Shown in pieces: positions 35,380 to 44,036 of a DNA stretch of 49,457 nt. The translations under genes and the position numbers were made by a program. The stretch is from an uncultured Eubacteriales bacterium (GTDB lineage: Bacteria; Bacillota; Clostridia; TANB77; CAG-508). The stretch is from positions 1-49,457 of the forward strand of contig CASEIX010000061.1 in the NCBI GenBank assembly GCA_949288095.1, given 5' to 3'. Numbering within the stretch: position 1 is the stretch's first letter; every line of letters begins with the position of its first letter. The notes below the pieces were generated by a model. It did not search any database. It was not told the DNA's origin and worked only from the letters and a program-made list of their open reading frames with translations.

Positions 35380-35412
35380 AAAATGACCCAAACAGAAATG
35401 TCCCAATAGGAC
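35380..35412. repeat. ACGTCC-AATG dispersed repeat, locus 3 (right flank)
   Basis: GACCCAAACAGAAATGTCCC is the reverse complement, with one base change, of the core of locus 2. It closes the 34749-35412 cassette. Confidence 0.75.
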
Positions 35413-35435
35413 AAAATAGAAGGTTGGTGATGATT

Positions 35436-35621
35436 ATGTCACATGAAAAAATGGAAACAGGATTAATTGTAATAAAACAAACAAAATTTGATAAAATAAG
35501 AAGAGGTTTGTTGATGTTTTTTTATGGAAAGGATTATAAAATATTTGAGAATTACCAACAATTAATAAAGGTAAATAGACCCAAAAACATTATTATTCCA
35601 AAAGAAATCAAAGAACTTTAA
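35436..35621 (+). CDS. Small basic hypothetical protein
   Basis: The 61-residue protein (starting MSHEKMETGLIVIKQ) is basic and has no membrane helix or known motif. The start at 35436 follows a GGTGAT site; an ATG at 35430 is possible. The bile salt hydrolase gene begins 21 bp later, so the two are likely cotranscribed. I do not recognise the family. Confidence 0.55.
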   Translation: MSHEKMETGLIVIKQTKFDKIRRGLLMFFYGKDYKIFENYQQLIKVNRPKNIIIPKEIKEL

Positions 35622-35642
35622 AATAAGTGGAAAGGTGAAAAT

Positions 35643-36617
35643 ATGTGTACTTGTATGACATTTAAAACAAAAGATTACTATTTTGGAAGAAATTTAGATT
35701 TAGAATCTACTTTTGGAGAAAAAGTGATAATAACACCTAGAAAGTATGAATTTACATTAAAGAACAAGGGAAAAATGAAATCGAAATATGCCATGATAGG
35801 AATAGGAACAGTGATAAATGATTATCCGTTATATGCTGATGCAGGAAATGAAAAAGGATTATGTATGGCAGGATTATATTTTCCGGGAAATGCAGTATAC
35901 TATGAGAAAAAAGACGGATGCATTAATATAGCTTCGTTTGAATTAATCCCATGGTGCTTAGGAAATTTTTCAAGTGTAGCAGAATTAAGAGAAGTATTCG
36001 GAAAAATAAATATAACGAATCAAGCATTTCAGCAAAATATGCCAGTTGTGGATTTACATTGGATGATTAGTGATAAAAAAGAATGTATTGTGTTAGAACA
36101 AACGAAAAATGGATTACAAATTTATGATAATCCTTATGGTGTTTTAACTAATAATCCACCATTTTTTTATCATGATATCAATATGAATAATTATATGAAT
36201 ATATCAGCTAAATTTCCAATCAATACATTTTCAGAAGAAATTTCTCTGAAACCATATGGACAAGGAATGAGAATGATGGGATTACCAGGAGATGTCACAC
36301 CAACTTCTAGATTTGTCAGAACAGCATTTTATAAATTTAATTCAATAACTGATGAAGATGAAGAAAGTTCTGTTTCTCAATTTTTCCATATTTTAGATTC
36401 TGTCTCAATGATAAAGGGAAGTGTTATTACAAAAGAAAACCATTATGATATGACAACTTATTCTTCTTGTATAAATGCAAGTAAAGGTATATATTATTTT
36501 AAAACCTACTATAATAATCAAATTAATGCAGTTTCATTAAATGAAGAAAATAAAAATGGAGATACATTGGAAATATATGAATTACCAAAAAAACAACATA
36601 TACAATATTTAAATTAA
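35643..36617 (+). CDS. Bile salt hydrolase / choloylglycine hydrolase family
   Basis: The 324-residue Ntn hydrolase starts MCTCMTF, so removal of Met exposes the nucleophile Cys2. Other active-site positions are visible: Arg and Asp in FGRNLD, Asn in DAGNEKGL, Asn in YGVLTNNP and Arg in SRFVRT. The family deconjugates bile salts or cleaves penicillin V; the sequence resembles bile salt hydrolases of gut Firmicutes. No signal peptide is seen, as expected. An AAAGGTG site precedes the ATG. Which substrate is preferred cannot be read from the sequence. Confidence 0.85.
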   Translation: MCTCMTFKTKDYYFGRNLDLESTFGEKVIITPRKYEFTLKNKGKMKSKYAMIGIGTVINDYPLYADAGNEKGLCMAGLYFPGNAVYYEKKDGCINIASFELIPWCLGNFSSVAELREVFGKINITNQAFQQNMPVVDLHWMISDKKECIVLEQTKNGLQIYDNPYGVLTNNPPFFYHDINMNNYMNISAKFPINTFSEEISLKPYGQGMRMMGLPGDVTPTSRFVRTAFYKFNSITDEDEESSVSQFFHILDSVSMIKGSVITKENHYDMTTYSSCINASKGIYYFKTYYNNQINAVSLNEENKNGDTLEIYELPKKQHIQYLN

Positions 36618-36644
36618 ATAAGAAAAGTGTATACTTAAAATTCT

Positions 36645-36835
36645 ATATAAAATGAAAGTATTATTAAATGATTTATTACTCGGTTCAATACAAGCATAAA
36701 GAAAATCTAAATTTAAATAAATGACACTCCCCAAAAGGATTCGGGTTCCTTCATTTATTTAAAATAAAATTTTCTAATATGCTTTTCAATCACATTCGTA
36801 ATGAAATCATTTAATAATACTTTCGTTTTTTATAT
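36645..36835. repeat. Giant palindromic element B
   Basis: The 191-bp element forms a long hairpin. A perfect 21-bp stem (36654-36674 with 36804-36824) sits outside; a perfect 13-bp stem (TTTAAATAAATGA, 36712-36724, with 36751-36763) encloses a 26-nt apex. Between them lie CTCGGTTCAATAC (36679-36691) on the left and CAATCACATTC (36787-36797) on the right, the same motifs found in element A. No open frame is present. Confidence 0.85.
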
Positions 36836-36889
36836 GGGATTAAATAGGCAATAAAAAATAAAACAAATACATCTTTTTTCTTTGTAATG

Positions 36890-36918
36890 ATGAAAAAACT
36901 AAGAAAACATGGTATAAT
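36890..36918 (+). promoter_or_regulatory. Promoter of rlmN
   Basis: TATAAT (36913-36918) with a modest -35 (ATGAAA) 17 bp upstream; it lies just after element B. Confidence 0.45.
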
Positions 36919-36973
36919 AGAACAGTAAGAATTAAGCGATACCAGTGGTATAAAGAATAGGTGAGGAAAGAAA

Positions 36974-38044
36974 ATGAAAAATATTAAAGACTATAGTTTA
37001 GAAGAATTAAAAGAAGAACTAAAAGAAATCGGAGAAAAGCCATTTCGAGCAGAGCAAATATATAAGTGGATTTATGAAGCAAGAGTATCTCATTTTGATG
37101 AAATGACAAATTTATCATTAGAATTAAGAGAAAAGTTAAAACAAATCTATGAGATAAAAGAATTTAAGATATTAAAAAAGCAAGAAGCATTAGATGGAAC
37201 TAAAAAATATTTATTTGATGTCTTAGATGGAAATGCTATTGAGACTGTACTAATGGAATATCATCATGGATTTAGTATTTGTGTATCTTCTCAAATTGGT
37301 TGTAAGATGGGATGTAAATTTTGTGCTTCAACAGGAATTCCATTTGCAAGAAATTTAAGTAGTGGAGAAATTATTGAACAAATTATGGCAGTAGAAAGAG
37401 ATGCTAATGTCAGAATTTCGAATATTGTATTTATGGGAATAGGAGAACCATTAGATAATTATGATAATGTGGTAAAGGCCATTCGAATTATCAATCATCC
37501 GAAAGGACTAAATATAGGAGCAAGACATATTAGTATATCTACAAGTGGTTTGGTACCAAAGATATATCAATTAGCAGAAGAAAATATACAATGTACCTTA
37601 TCGATTTCTTTACATGCAACAACAGATGAGCAAAGAAGTAAAATGATGCCTGTAAACAATACATACCATATAGAAGAATTATTACAAGCCTGTAAGGAAT
37701 ATATAGAAAAAACACATAGAAGAATTTCTTTTGAATATGCATTAGCAAAAGAAAATAATGACAACTTAGAAGATGCGAAACGATTAGTGAAGTTGTTAAA
37801 AGGAATGCTTTGTCATGTAAATTTAATTCCTATTAATAAAATTGAAAATGGAGCATATACCAAAAGTTCAAATGAAAATATCATGAAATTTAGAGATTAT
37901 TTGAATGACCATGGGATTGTGGCAACTATTAGAAGAGAACTAGGTTCAGATATAGATGCGGCTTGTGGACAATTAAGAAGAAAAAATTTGAACGTTGGGG
38001 ACGTGTCAAATCGTTCAAAAATTGAACAAAAGGGACAGACGTAA
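36974..38044 (+). CDS. rlmN: 23S rRNA (adenine-2503-C2) methyltransferase RlmN
   Basis: The 356-residue radical SAM enzyme has the cluster motif CKMGCKFC with Cys110, Cys114 and Cys117, and MGIGEPLDNY. The C-terminal catalytic Cys is in AACGQLRRK. RlmN methylates A2503 of 23S rRNA and A37 of some tRNAs. The last 16 or so residues (from NVGDVSNRS) are read from a dispersed repeat and are not part of the family core. An AGGTGAGGAAAG site precedes the ATG. Confidence 0.93.
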   Translation: MKNIKDYSLEELKEELKEIGEKPFRAEQIYKWIYEARVSHFDEMTNLSLELREKLKQIYEIKEFKILKKQEALDGTKKYLFDVLDGNAIETVLMEYHHGFSICVSSQIGCKMGCKFCASTGIPFARNLSSGEIIEQIMAVERDANVRISNIVFMGIGEPLDNYDNVVKAIRIINHPKGLNIGARHISISTSGLVPKIYQLAEENIQCTLSISLHATTDEQRSKMMPVNNTYHIEELLQACKEYIEKTHRRISFEYALAKENNDNLEDAKRLVKLLKGMLCHVNLIPINKIENGAYTKSSNENIMKFRDYLNDHGIVATIRRELGSDIDAACGQLRRKNLNVGDVSNRSKIEQKGQT

Positions 38045-38105
38045 TGCAATCGTCTGTCCCTTTTGAACGAAAAATGTCCAATTTGACACGTCCCTAATGG
38101 TTCAA
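37988..38105. repeat. Long palindrome of the ACGTCC-AATG repeat family, locus 4
   Basis: The left arm from TTGAACGTTGGGGACGTG pairs with the right arm ending CACGTCCCTAATGGTTCAA. The centre is a perfect 14-bp stem AAAAGGGACAGACG / CGTCTGTCCCTTTT (38028-38064). It sits between two convergent genes, and its outer parts encode the C-termini of both. The central stem may act as the rlmN terminator. Confidence 0.8.
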
Positions 38106-40385
38106 AATTTCAAGCAAACTTTCAATATCTTTTTTACAATTCATCATTTCATAATCTTTAACAGCTTTTTGACAAAATTCTTCAGCTTTTTCAAAATCAT
38201 TCGTATAAATAGAATATATGGTTTGCAATCGATAATATAAAGCTTCATTTCGAATATCATCTAAATCATTGTCTTTTAGGAATTTTTCACAAGATGTTAA
38301 TTCTATATTAGCCTTTTTCAAAAGATTAGCATCTTGGGTAGTTGCATAATTTTCTAATAGCAAAGAAATTAATAAAAGGCGATAATCAGCTTGACCACGA
38401 GTGAAGTTGGCAAGTTTTGCTTCTTCTAATCGCTGAATTAACATTTCGTATTTTAAATCAAAAGCATTTTCGATTTTTAAATAACATCTTGTAATCCATA
38501 AATCTGTTACCAATTTTCTATATTCATTAATATAAGGAAAATAGTTTTCTTTAATATCCATCCAGATGTCATAACTTTCTTTGTAATTTTTCAAACAGTT
38601 ACATGTATACAATGCTTTCACATGATAAAACAAGCAAACAATACGTTTTTCTAAAGAATCTTTTTCTGTATCGACAATTTTTGAGGCAATATCTAAATAT
38701 TTTTTTGCTTCTTCTTGATTTTGAGATTTAGACATAATGTTAATATAATCACATAGAGCCTCTAATTCTTCATTTTTATCTTGTATGATATTTGCCATTT
38801 TCGTTCTTTTTAAATGGGGAGAATCTTCACCTTTTTCCCACATACCTCTAACATAAATATAGTATTTTAAATTTCTAATTATCGTAATATATTCTTTATA
38901 TAATTTGTTTTCTTCTAGCATATTTAAAACTTGTTTTGTGATATTCCATTCATCTAATTCATCAAATAATTTTAATTTAGAAATATCATTATAACATTCA
39001 CCAACATAGGCAGATTTATCTATATAAAACTTTGCCAATTGTTTAAAAAATATTTCCTTATTGAAATCTTCTTTAGAAGCATTTACTAAGACAAGTGTTT
39101 TGATTAAATTGTGCATATCTAGTCTAGGATTGTTTTGAATAATTGGGATTAATAAATCATTTGTATAACATTCTGTAATTGCTTCTTGCCACTCAGTTGA
39201 TAATATATCTAAATGTAATATGTAGGAAACAAGTTCAATTGAGATGGTATATTTAAAATTTGCACAGATGATGACTATTTTTTTAGCGATTGGACTTAAT
39301 TCTTCCCATATATCATGAATAATTTTTTCTGACATCATTTTATAATCTTCAGTTGCTTTAGTATATCTAGAAATTGCATTTTCTAAAGAAACTCCAAGCT
39401 TATTTGCATTAACAATCTTTTTCATTAAATAGATAGAAGCAAACGGAATGCCACCAGTAATAGAATATAGAGTATCCACTAATGAAGGTTGCATATCCAT
39501 AATTTTTCTAAAATCTTCTGTTGTATGAAGCATAGCTTTTAGCTCTTCTTTAGAAATGAAGTCATTAATACAAAAATTAGAACAATAGGTATCTAACTGA
39601 TTTTCATATTGATGATAAGGGATAGAGGTAATCATTACCATTTTTGAAAATTTAGAAAAGTTTTTTACAAATGTAATGGTTTCATCTTGAATAATGTCAT
39701 CATCAAAATCGAATATAAGGATAGATTTCGTATTTTTTATAAACTCAAGACAAGCATCCTGTTTTTCTTCAGGCTTAATTTCAGCTTTATTTTCTAAATT
39801 GAAAAGCAAAATGGTATCTAAAATAGTAGATAATTGATTTTCCTTTTTTAGATTAATCCAAATCATATTTTCAAATTTATTTTTTAAACTCAAATCATAC
39901 ATATATGCCATAACAGATTTTGATTTTCCACCTAATTTATATCCATAGATGTAAGCAATATTAATAGGATTATCTATAAAATCATCTAAAAAGGAAGTGA
40001 GTTTATAAGATCGAATAATTTTGCTTAAGTCTTGAGGAATTAGGTTATTTTTTGTTTGGATAGTTGTATCCTGAAAAACAACGGTATTAGTAGCAGATAA
40101 ATAATTTTTAGCAAAAGTATCAATCTTAGAATCATCCACTTGTACCAATTTTGCATATTCTAGGATTCCTTGAAGAAAACTAGGAATGTCTTTAGGTATA
40201 CTACCAGTTAAAAATTTTCGGATACTCACTTCTGCATAATGTGTATAATCTGCAATTCTGGTATAGATATATGTCTTACTAGGCAATTCTCCTTTTATAG
40301 TATGTTTTTTAATAGATAGTTTTATTTCATTAATAAAATCAGATAATAATTTCGCTCTATTTGTTTTTAAGATATCTTGTTCCAT
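38094..40385 (-). CDS. STAND-type NTPase with TPR-like C-terminus
   Basis: The 763-residue protein has an N-terminal helical part with a helix-turn-helix-like stretch (IADYTHYAEVSIRKFLTGS, about residues 44-62). A STAND/NB-ARC-like ATPase follows: P-loop GYKLGGKS at 148-155 and a Walker B-like LIFDFDDD. The C-terminal half (from about residue 470) is made of helical pairs like TPRs. Such proteins act as sensors that assemble on ligand binding; some regulate transcription and some defend against phage. No effector domain is seen, so the role is open. Start at 40385 follows TGGAGGAAC on the minus strand. The last codons come from a dispersed repeat. Confidence 0.65.
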   Translation of the reverse strand: MEQDILKTNRAKLLSDFINEIKLSIKKHTIKGELPSKTYIYTRIADYTHYAEVSIRKFLTGSIPKDIPSFLQGILEYAKLVQVDDSKIDTFAKNYLSATNTVVFQDTTIQTKNNLIPQDLSKIIRSYKLTSFLDDFIDNPINIAYIYGYKLGGKSKSVMAYMYDLSLKNKFENMIWINLKKENQLSTILDTILLFNLENKAEIKPEEKQDACLEFIKNTKSILIFDFDDDIIQDETITFVKNFSKFSKMVMITSIPYHQYENQLDTYCSNFCINDFISKEELKAMLHTTEDFRKIMDMQPSLVDTLYSITGGIPFASIYLMKKIVNANKLGVSLENAISRYTKATEDYKMMSEKIIHDIWEELSPIAKKIVIICANFKYTISIELVSYILHLDILSTEWQEAITECYTNDLLIPIIQNNPRLDMHNLIKTLVLVNASKEDFNKEIFFKQLAKFYIDKSAYVGECYNDISKLKLFDELDEWNITKQVLNMLEENKLYKEYITIIRNLKYYIYVRGMWEKGEDSPHLKRTKMANIIQDKNEELEALCDYINIMSKSQNQEEAKKYLDIASKIVDTEKDSLEKRIVCLFYHVKALYTCNCLKNYKESYDIWMDIKENYFPYINEYRKLVTDLWITRCYLKIENAFDLKYEMLIQRLEEAKLANFTRGQADYRLLLISLLLENYATTQDANLLKKANIELTSCEKFLKDNDLDDIRNEALYYRLQTIYSIYTNDFEKAEEFCQKAVKDYEMMNCKKDIESLLEILNH

Positions 40386-40568
40386 ATGTTCCTCCATCAA
40401 TAACAAAATCTATTTTTATTATACCATTATTTTACATAGAAGTACAAGGATAGAAGGGAATATCTCCATAAAGAAAATAAAAATTGATAATTTTTTTATC
40501 AATTTTAAAAAACTGTATTTTGAAAAGTTTAATAATTGAAATTAACATAAAATAAATAGGTATATATT

Positions 40569-40625
40569 AAGCGTAAAACTAAACGCTTGAAAATTGCTAA
40601 ACCTAAATCCTTTACTAAAGGATTT
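40569..40625 (+). promoter_or_regulatory. Two leader hairpins before the unknown gene
   Basis: AAGCGT (40569-40574) pairs with ACGCTT (40583-40588), and AAATCCTTTA (40605-40614) pairs perfectly with TAAAGGATTT (40616-40625). The single-base loop of the second suggests a DNA palindrome or protein-binding site. There is no T tract. Confidence 0.45.
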
Positions 40626-40667
40626 GTAACCAAAAACATTTAATGTAAAATAAAAGGAGGAGACAAT

Positions 40668-41750
40668 ATGATTTATAATCTGACATTAAATGATAGAACA
40701 CAGAAGAAAGTGCTTCGGGAATTAGAAATAACAGAAAAGTTGATTTCAAAGGTTGCGACAAAACTTTCATCAACACAGAAAACTTGTGATATTTATGCAA
40801 TGTCTGATTTAGGGATGGCACATAATGTTACAAGAATGAGAGGTGGTTTCTTTACAGGAGCTGCATATGTCTGGGAACAACCAGATACTCCATTCATTCC
40901 TGTAGATACTACAATCAATGTATGTGGTACAGCTTTGTATAAAATAAATTCTGATATGAATATAACAGAATTTAAAAGGAGGTGTGAGAAAGCTTTAGCA
41001 GATACATCAAAGTATGACTGGAATTTTACCAATGGTAATCATTTTATTTCTTTATGTTATTCAGAAAATGATGAGAATCGCATAGGAATGAAGAAAGGTT
41101 ACTATATGCTCGTACATGCGTCGGCATGTGAGTATAAAGAAAAGCTTTATCCTGTAATAGGAAATTGGTATTATCAAGATATTTGTATTGAGAGACTTGA
41201 TAATTATCGATATATGAGATATATTAAAGGAGATAAAGCAAAGCAATTTTATGAAATTGCAAAAAAATTGAAATCTTTTAACCAAGAAAGAAATTATGAT
41301 TTCTGTAAGCAAGTTTTAGCAGCAAATATAGGAGACGAAATCTTAAATGTAGCACATTATGGAATGCCAACAATACATGAAGTATTGATTGGTGTTCAGA
41401 AGACTGCAGGACTTGCAACATTACTCACAAGTTTGGGAAAAAATGTGTATATAGTACAGAAAAAGGAAAACGCTAAGAACAACTATATACCACATGGTTT
41501 CGGATTAGAACTACCAGAAGAAAGTGATTTTACCTATCTTAAAGATAGTATACAAATAGGGGAAAAGAAATTTTATTCTGGTAGTATCATCATTGGAGAG
41601 GATGCAATTAGTCGGCATAGCTTTTCTGAAACTGATGAAAGCTTAAGAAACTATGTCAGAAAAATAGCATGGATTAATGAGTTAGAGATTTGTGCAGAAT
41701 TAAAACAGATTTGTTCATTTTCTACAAAAGGATTTCAAGTATGGAGGTAA
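40668..41750 (+). CDS. Unknown protein with RtcB-like GNHF motif
   Basis: I do not recognise the family of this 360-residue soluble protein. It has many conserved-looking His and Cys residues, a GNHFISLC segment near residue 123 that recalls the GNHF motif of RtcB RNA ligases, and PHGFGLEL later. The rest does not follow RtcB, so this is only a hint. The phosphatase gene begins 3 bp after the stop, so the two are translationally linked. Codons are somewhat richer in G+C than those of its neighbours. A strong AAAGGAGGAG site precedes the ATG. Confidence 0.6.
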   Translation: MIYNLTLNDRTQKKVLRELEITEKLISKVATKLSSTQKTCDIYAMSDLGMAHNVTRMRGGFFTGAAYVWEQPDTPFIPVDTTINVCGTALYKINSDMNITEFKRRCEKALADTSKYDWNFTNGNHFISLCYSENDENRIGMKKGYYMLVHASACEYKEKLYPVIGNWYYQDICIERLDNYRYMRYIKGDKAKQFYEIAKKLKSFNQERNYDFCKQVLAANIGDEILNVAHYGMPTIHEVLIGVQKTAGLATLLTSLGKNVYIVQKKENAKNNYIPHGFGLELPEESDFTYLKDSIQIGEKKFYSGSIIIGEDAISRHSFSETDESLRNYVRKIAWINELEICAELKQICSFSTKGFQVWR

Positions 41751-41753
41751 AAT

Positions 41754-42290
41754 ATGTTATATGTGATAAGACATGGACAAACAGATTGGAATGTGCAAAA
41801 AAAGTTACAAGGAAGAGCAGACATTGAATTAAATAGCAATGGAAGAGAGCAAGCTAAAGAAACAATGGAAAAATTGAGAAATGTACCAATTGATTTCATT
41901 ATTTCTTCTCCATTAAAAAGAGCCAGTCAAACAGCAGAAATTATTAATTCTGTAAAAAATATTCCTATAGTCTTTGATGAGAGAATAGCTGAAAGAGATT
42001 TTGGAGAAATGGAGGGGATGTATAAACAACAATTCGATTATGATGCTTTTTGGAATTATGAAAAAAATATCGTTTATGAAAAAGCCGAAAACATTCGATA
42101 TTTTTTCAAAAGGGTAGCTTCATTTTTAGATGATGTAAAAAAAGAATATAAAGATAAGAATATTCTATTAGCTACTCATGGAGGAGTTAGTATAGCCATT
42201 GATTGTTATTTTAATGGACTACCAAAAGATGGAGAATGTTATAAACTATGTTTGGGAAACTGTGAAGTAAGAAAATATGATTTAAAATAG
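41754..42290 (+). CDS. Histidine phosphatase family protein
   Basis: The 178-residue protein has the RHG box (VIRHGQTDWN, phospho-acceptor His8), SSPLKRASQTAEI, ERDFGEMEG and ATHGGVS with the second His. It belongs to the phosphoglycerate-mutase-like phosphatases that act on sugar phosphates, nucleotides or cofactor precursors. It lies 3 bp after the unknown 360-residue gene, so both probably act on one pathway. The AGGTAA site lies within the end of the preceding gene. Confidence 0.88.
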   Translation: MLYVIRHGQTDWNVQKKLQGRADIELNSNGREQAKETMEKLRNVPIDFIISSPLKRASQTAEIINSVKNIPIVFDERIAERDFGEMEGMYKQQFDYDAFWNYEKNIVYEKAENIRYFFKRVASFLDDVKKEYKDKNILLATHGGVSIAIDCYFNGLPKDGECYKLCLGNCEVRKYDLK

Positions 42291-42598
42291 GAGAACAAGT
42301 ATGAAAAAAGAGAATGTATAATATTAAAACAGAGAGTATCATGTCAGAAAATTTGGAGTATTTTACATTAGAATTATTCTAAATAAAAGAAGCGTTAAAA
42401 GAAAAACGAGACTTAGATATTTATTTCTAAGTCTTGTTTTATTGTATATGAAGAGACAGATTTAAAATTTCCTATCTAGATATTCTGAATACAACAAGAT
42501 TAAAAATTTTTATAAAATAGATGAGTCATGAATAAAAAATAGAATATACTATATAAAACAGAGAACAAATTTATAAGTTTAAAAAAATTATATAAAAA
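42291..42598. other. Gap with a terminator and possible gene remnants
   Basis: A start codon with an AGGAG site at 42301 leads to only six codons before a stop, and another short frame from 42343 ends after 13 codons. These look like remnants, not genes. The terminator at 42409 is listed separately. Confidence 0.45.
42409..42440 (+). terminator. Terminator after the histidine phosphatase
   Basis: AGACTTAGA (42409-42417), TCTAAGTCT (42426-42434), then TGTTTTATT. The stem is nearly identical to the one at 43972-44009. Confidence 0.7.
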
Positions 42599-42627
42599 TT
42601 GACTTTTTATAACTTATAAAGTATAAT
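42599..42627 (+). promoter_or_regulatory. Promoter of the DUF4143 ATPase gene
   Basis: TTGACT (42599-42604) and TATAAT (42622-42627) with exactly 17 bp between. Confidence 0.7.
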
Positions 42628-42647
42628 TAAAATGGGAAGTGATGAAT

Positions 42648-43940
42648 ATGGAAAGAGAAATAATAAAAAAATTAATAGAATGGAAAACTTCTAAAGCAAG
42701 AAAACCATTAATTGTTCATGGTGCTAGACAGGTAGGAAAAACATATATCATAAAAGAATTTGGTAAAAAATTTTATGAGAATGTAATTTATGTGAATTTT
42801 GAAACAAATAAAGAAGTAAGTGAACAAATTGATGAAAGTATAGATGCTAAATATATTATTAACAAATTGGAATTATTTTATGGAGAAAAAATATTACCAG
42901 AGAAAACTTTAATATTTTTTGATGAAATACAAGCAAATGAAAGAGCTTTGACATCATTAAAATATTTTTGTGAAGATGCACCTGAATATCATATAATAGC
43001 AGCAGGTTCACTGTTGGGAATAGCTATCAATAGAGAAAATTATTCTTTTCCAGTAGGAAAAGTGCAAATGATAGATATGTACCCACTATCTTTTAAAGAA
43101 TTTTTAATAGCACTTGGAAGAGAAAATTTAATAAAAGAAATCCAAAAACATTTTGAAAGTAATGAAAGAATGGATAATGATATACATGAGTTATGTTTAA
43201 AATTATATAGAACCTATTTAGTAGTTGGAGGAATGCCAGAAGTTGTAAAAACATATTTAGACGAAGAAAAAGTGATTGCAACACTAGATGTTCAGGCAAT
43301 GATATTAGATTCTTATGTAAGAGATATGACCAAGTATGCAGATGCATCAGAATCAAATAGAATTATAGCGGCATTTGATTCCATACCAGTACAATTAGCA
43401 AAAGAAAATCAAAAATTTCAATATAAAGTCATTTCAAAAGGAGCTACATCAAGTTTATTTGGTCCAGCGATTTTATGGCTAAAAAATAGTGGCATTGTTA
43501 ATCAAGTGTTTAAAACAGAAAGTGAATTGCCATTAGAAATGCATAAAGATTTATCAGCATTTAAATTATATATGTCAGATGTAGGATTATTTGTAAACAA
43601 AGCAAGATATCCATTATATCAAATAGATTTAAGTACACAACCTACCATGATTTCTATGGGACCATTAACAGAACATTATGTGGCAAATGAATTAAGAATA
43701 AATGGATATGAAACTTATTATTGGGAATCAAATGGAATAGCAGAAGTAGACTTCTTAATTCAAAAAGAGATGGATATTATTCCGATAGAAGTAAAATCAA
43801 ATATTCATACAAAATCCAGAAGTTTAGATTTGTATATGAAAAGATATCATCCAAATTATGCAATTAGAATTTCAGAAAAAAACTTTGGGTTTGAAAATAA
43901 CATTAAATCAGTTCCTTTATATGCAACATTTTGTATATAA
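42648..43940 (+). CDS. AAA ATPase with DUF4143 domain
   Basis: The 430-residue protein has an AAA_14 ATPase domain with Walker A HGARQVGKT (about residues 23-31), Walker B LIFFDEIQ and SPVGK-like sensor (AGSLLGIA). It also has the C-terminal DUF4143 domain, which resembles a PD-(D/E)XK fold (EVDFLIQ, IPIEVKS). These abundant stand-alone genes move often between genomes; a toxin-antitoxin or defence role has been suggested but not shown. The start at 42648 is chosen by ribosome-site spacing; 42642 is possible. The gene sits between two matching terminator hairpins. Confidence 0.85.
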   Translation: MEREIIKKLIEWKTSKARKPLIVHGARQVGKTYIIKEFGKKFYENVIYVNFETNKEVSEQIDESIDAKYIINKLELFYGEKILPEKTLIFFDEIQANERALTSLKYFCEDAPEYHIIAAGSLLGIAINRENYSFPVGKVQMIDMYPLSFKEFLIALGRENLIKEIQKHFESNERMDNDIHELCLKLYRTYLVVGGMPEVVKTYLDEEKVIATLDVQAMILDSYVRDMTKYADASESNRIIAAFDSIPVQLAKENQKFQYKVISKGATSSLFGPAILWLKNSGIVNQVFKTESELPLEMHKDLSAFKLYMSDVGLFVNKARYPLYQIDLSTQPTMISMGPLTEHYVANELRINGYETYYWESNGIAEVDFLIQKEMDIIPIEVKSNIHTKSRSLDLYMKRYHPNYAIRISEKNFGFENNIKSVPLYATFCI

Positions 43941-43971
43941 GAAAGGTAAATATGGAAAGATAACAATATAA

Positions 43972-44013
43972 AAGCAAGACTTAGAACTAAAAGATTCTAA
44001 GTCTTGCTTTTTT
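43972..44013 (+). terminator. Terminator after the DUF4143 ATPase
   Basis: A perfect 15-bp stem (AAGCAAGACTTAGAA, 43972-43986, with 43995-44009) and a T6 tract. Confidence 0.85.
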
Positions 44014-44036
44014 GACACATCCCTAATGTTCTTTTT
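44007..44036. repeat. ACGTCC-AATG dispersed repeat, locus 5
   Basis: TTTGACACATCCCTAATGTTC matches the right arm of locus 4 with few changes. It lies between the terminator and the spoIVA stop codon. Confidence 0.6.

Noticed and set aside
40569..40625. Riboswitch before the unknown gene
   Set aside because: The two short hairpins do not match any riboswitch pattern I know and there is no terminator or ribosome-site-hiding stem.
42301..42384. Small peptide genes after the histidine phosphatase
   Set aside because: The frames have only 6 and 13 codons; they look like decayed sequence.
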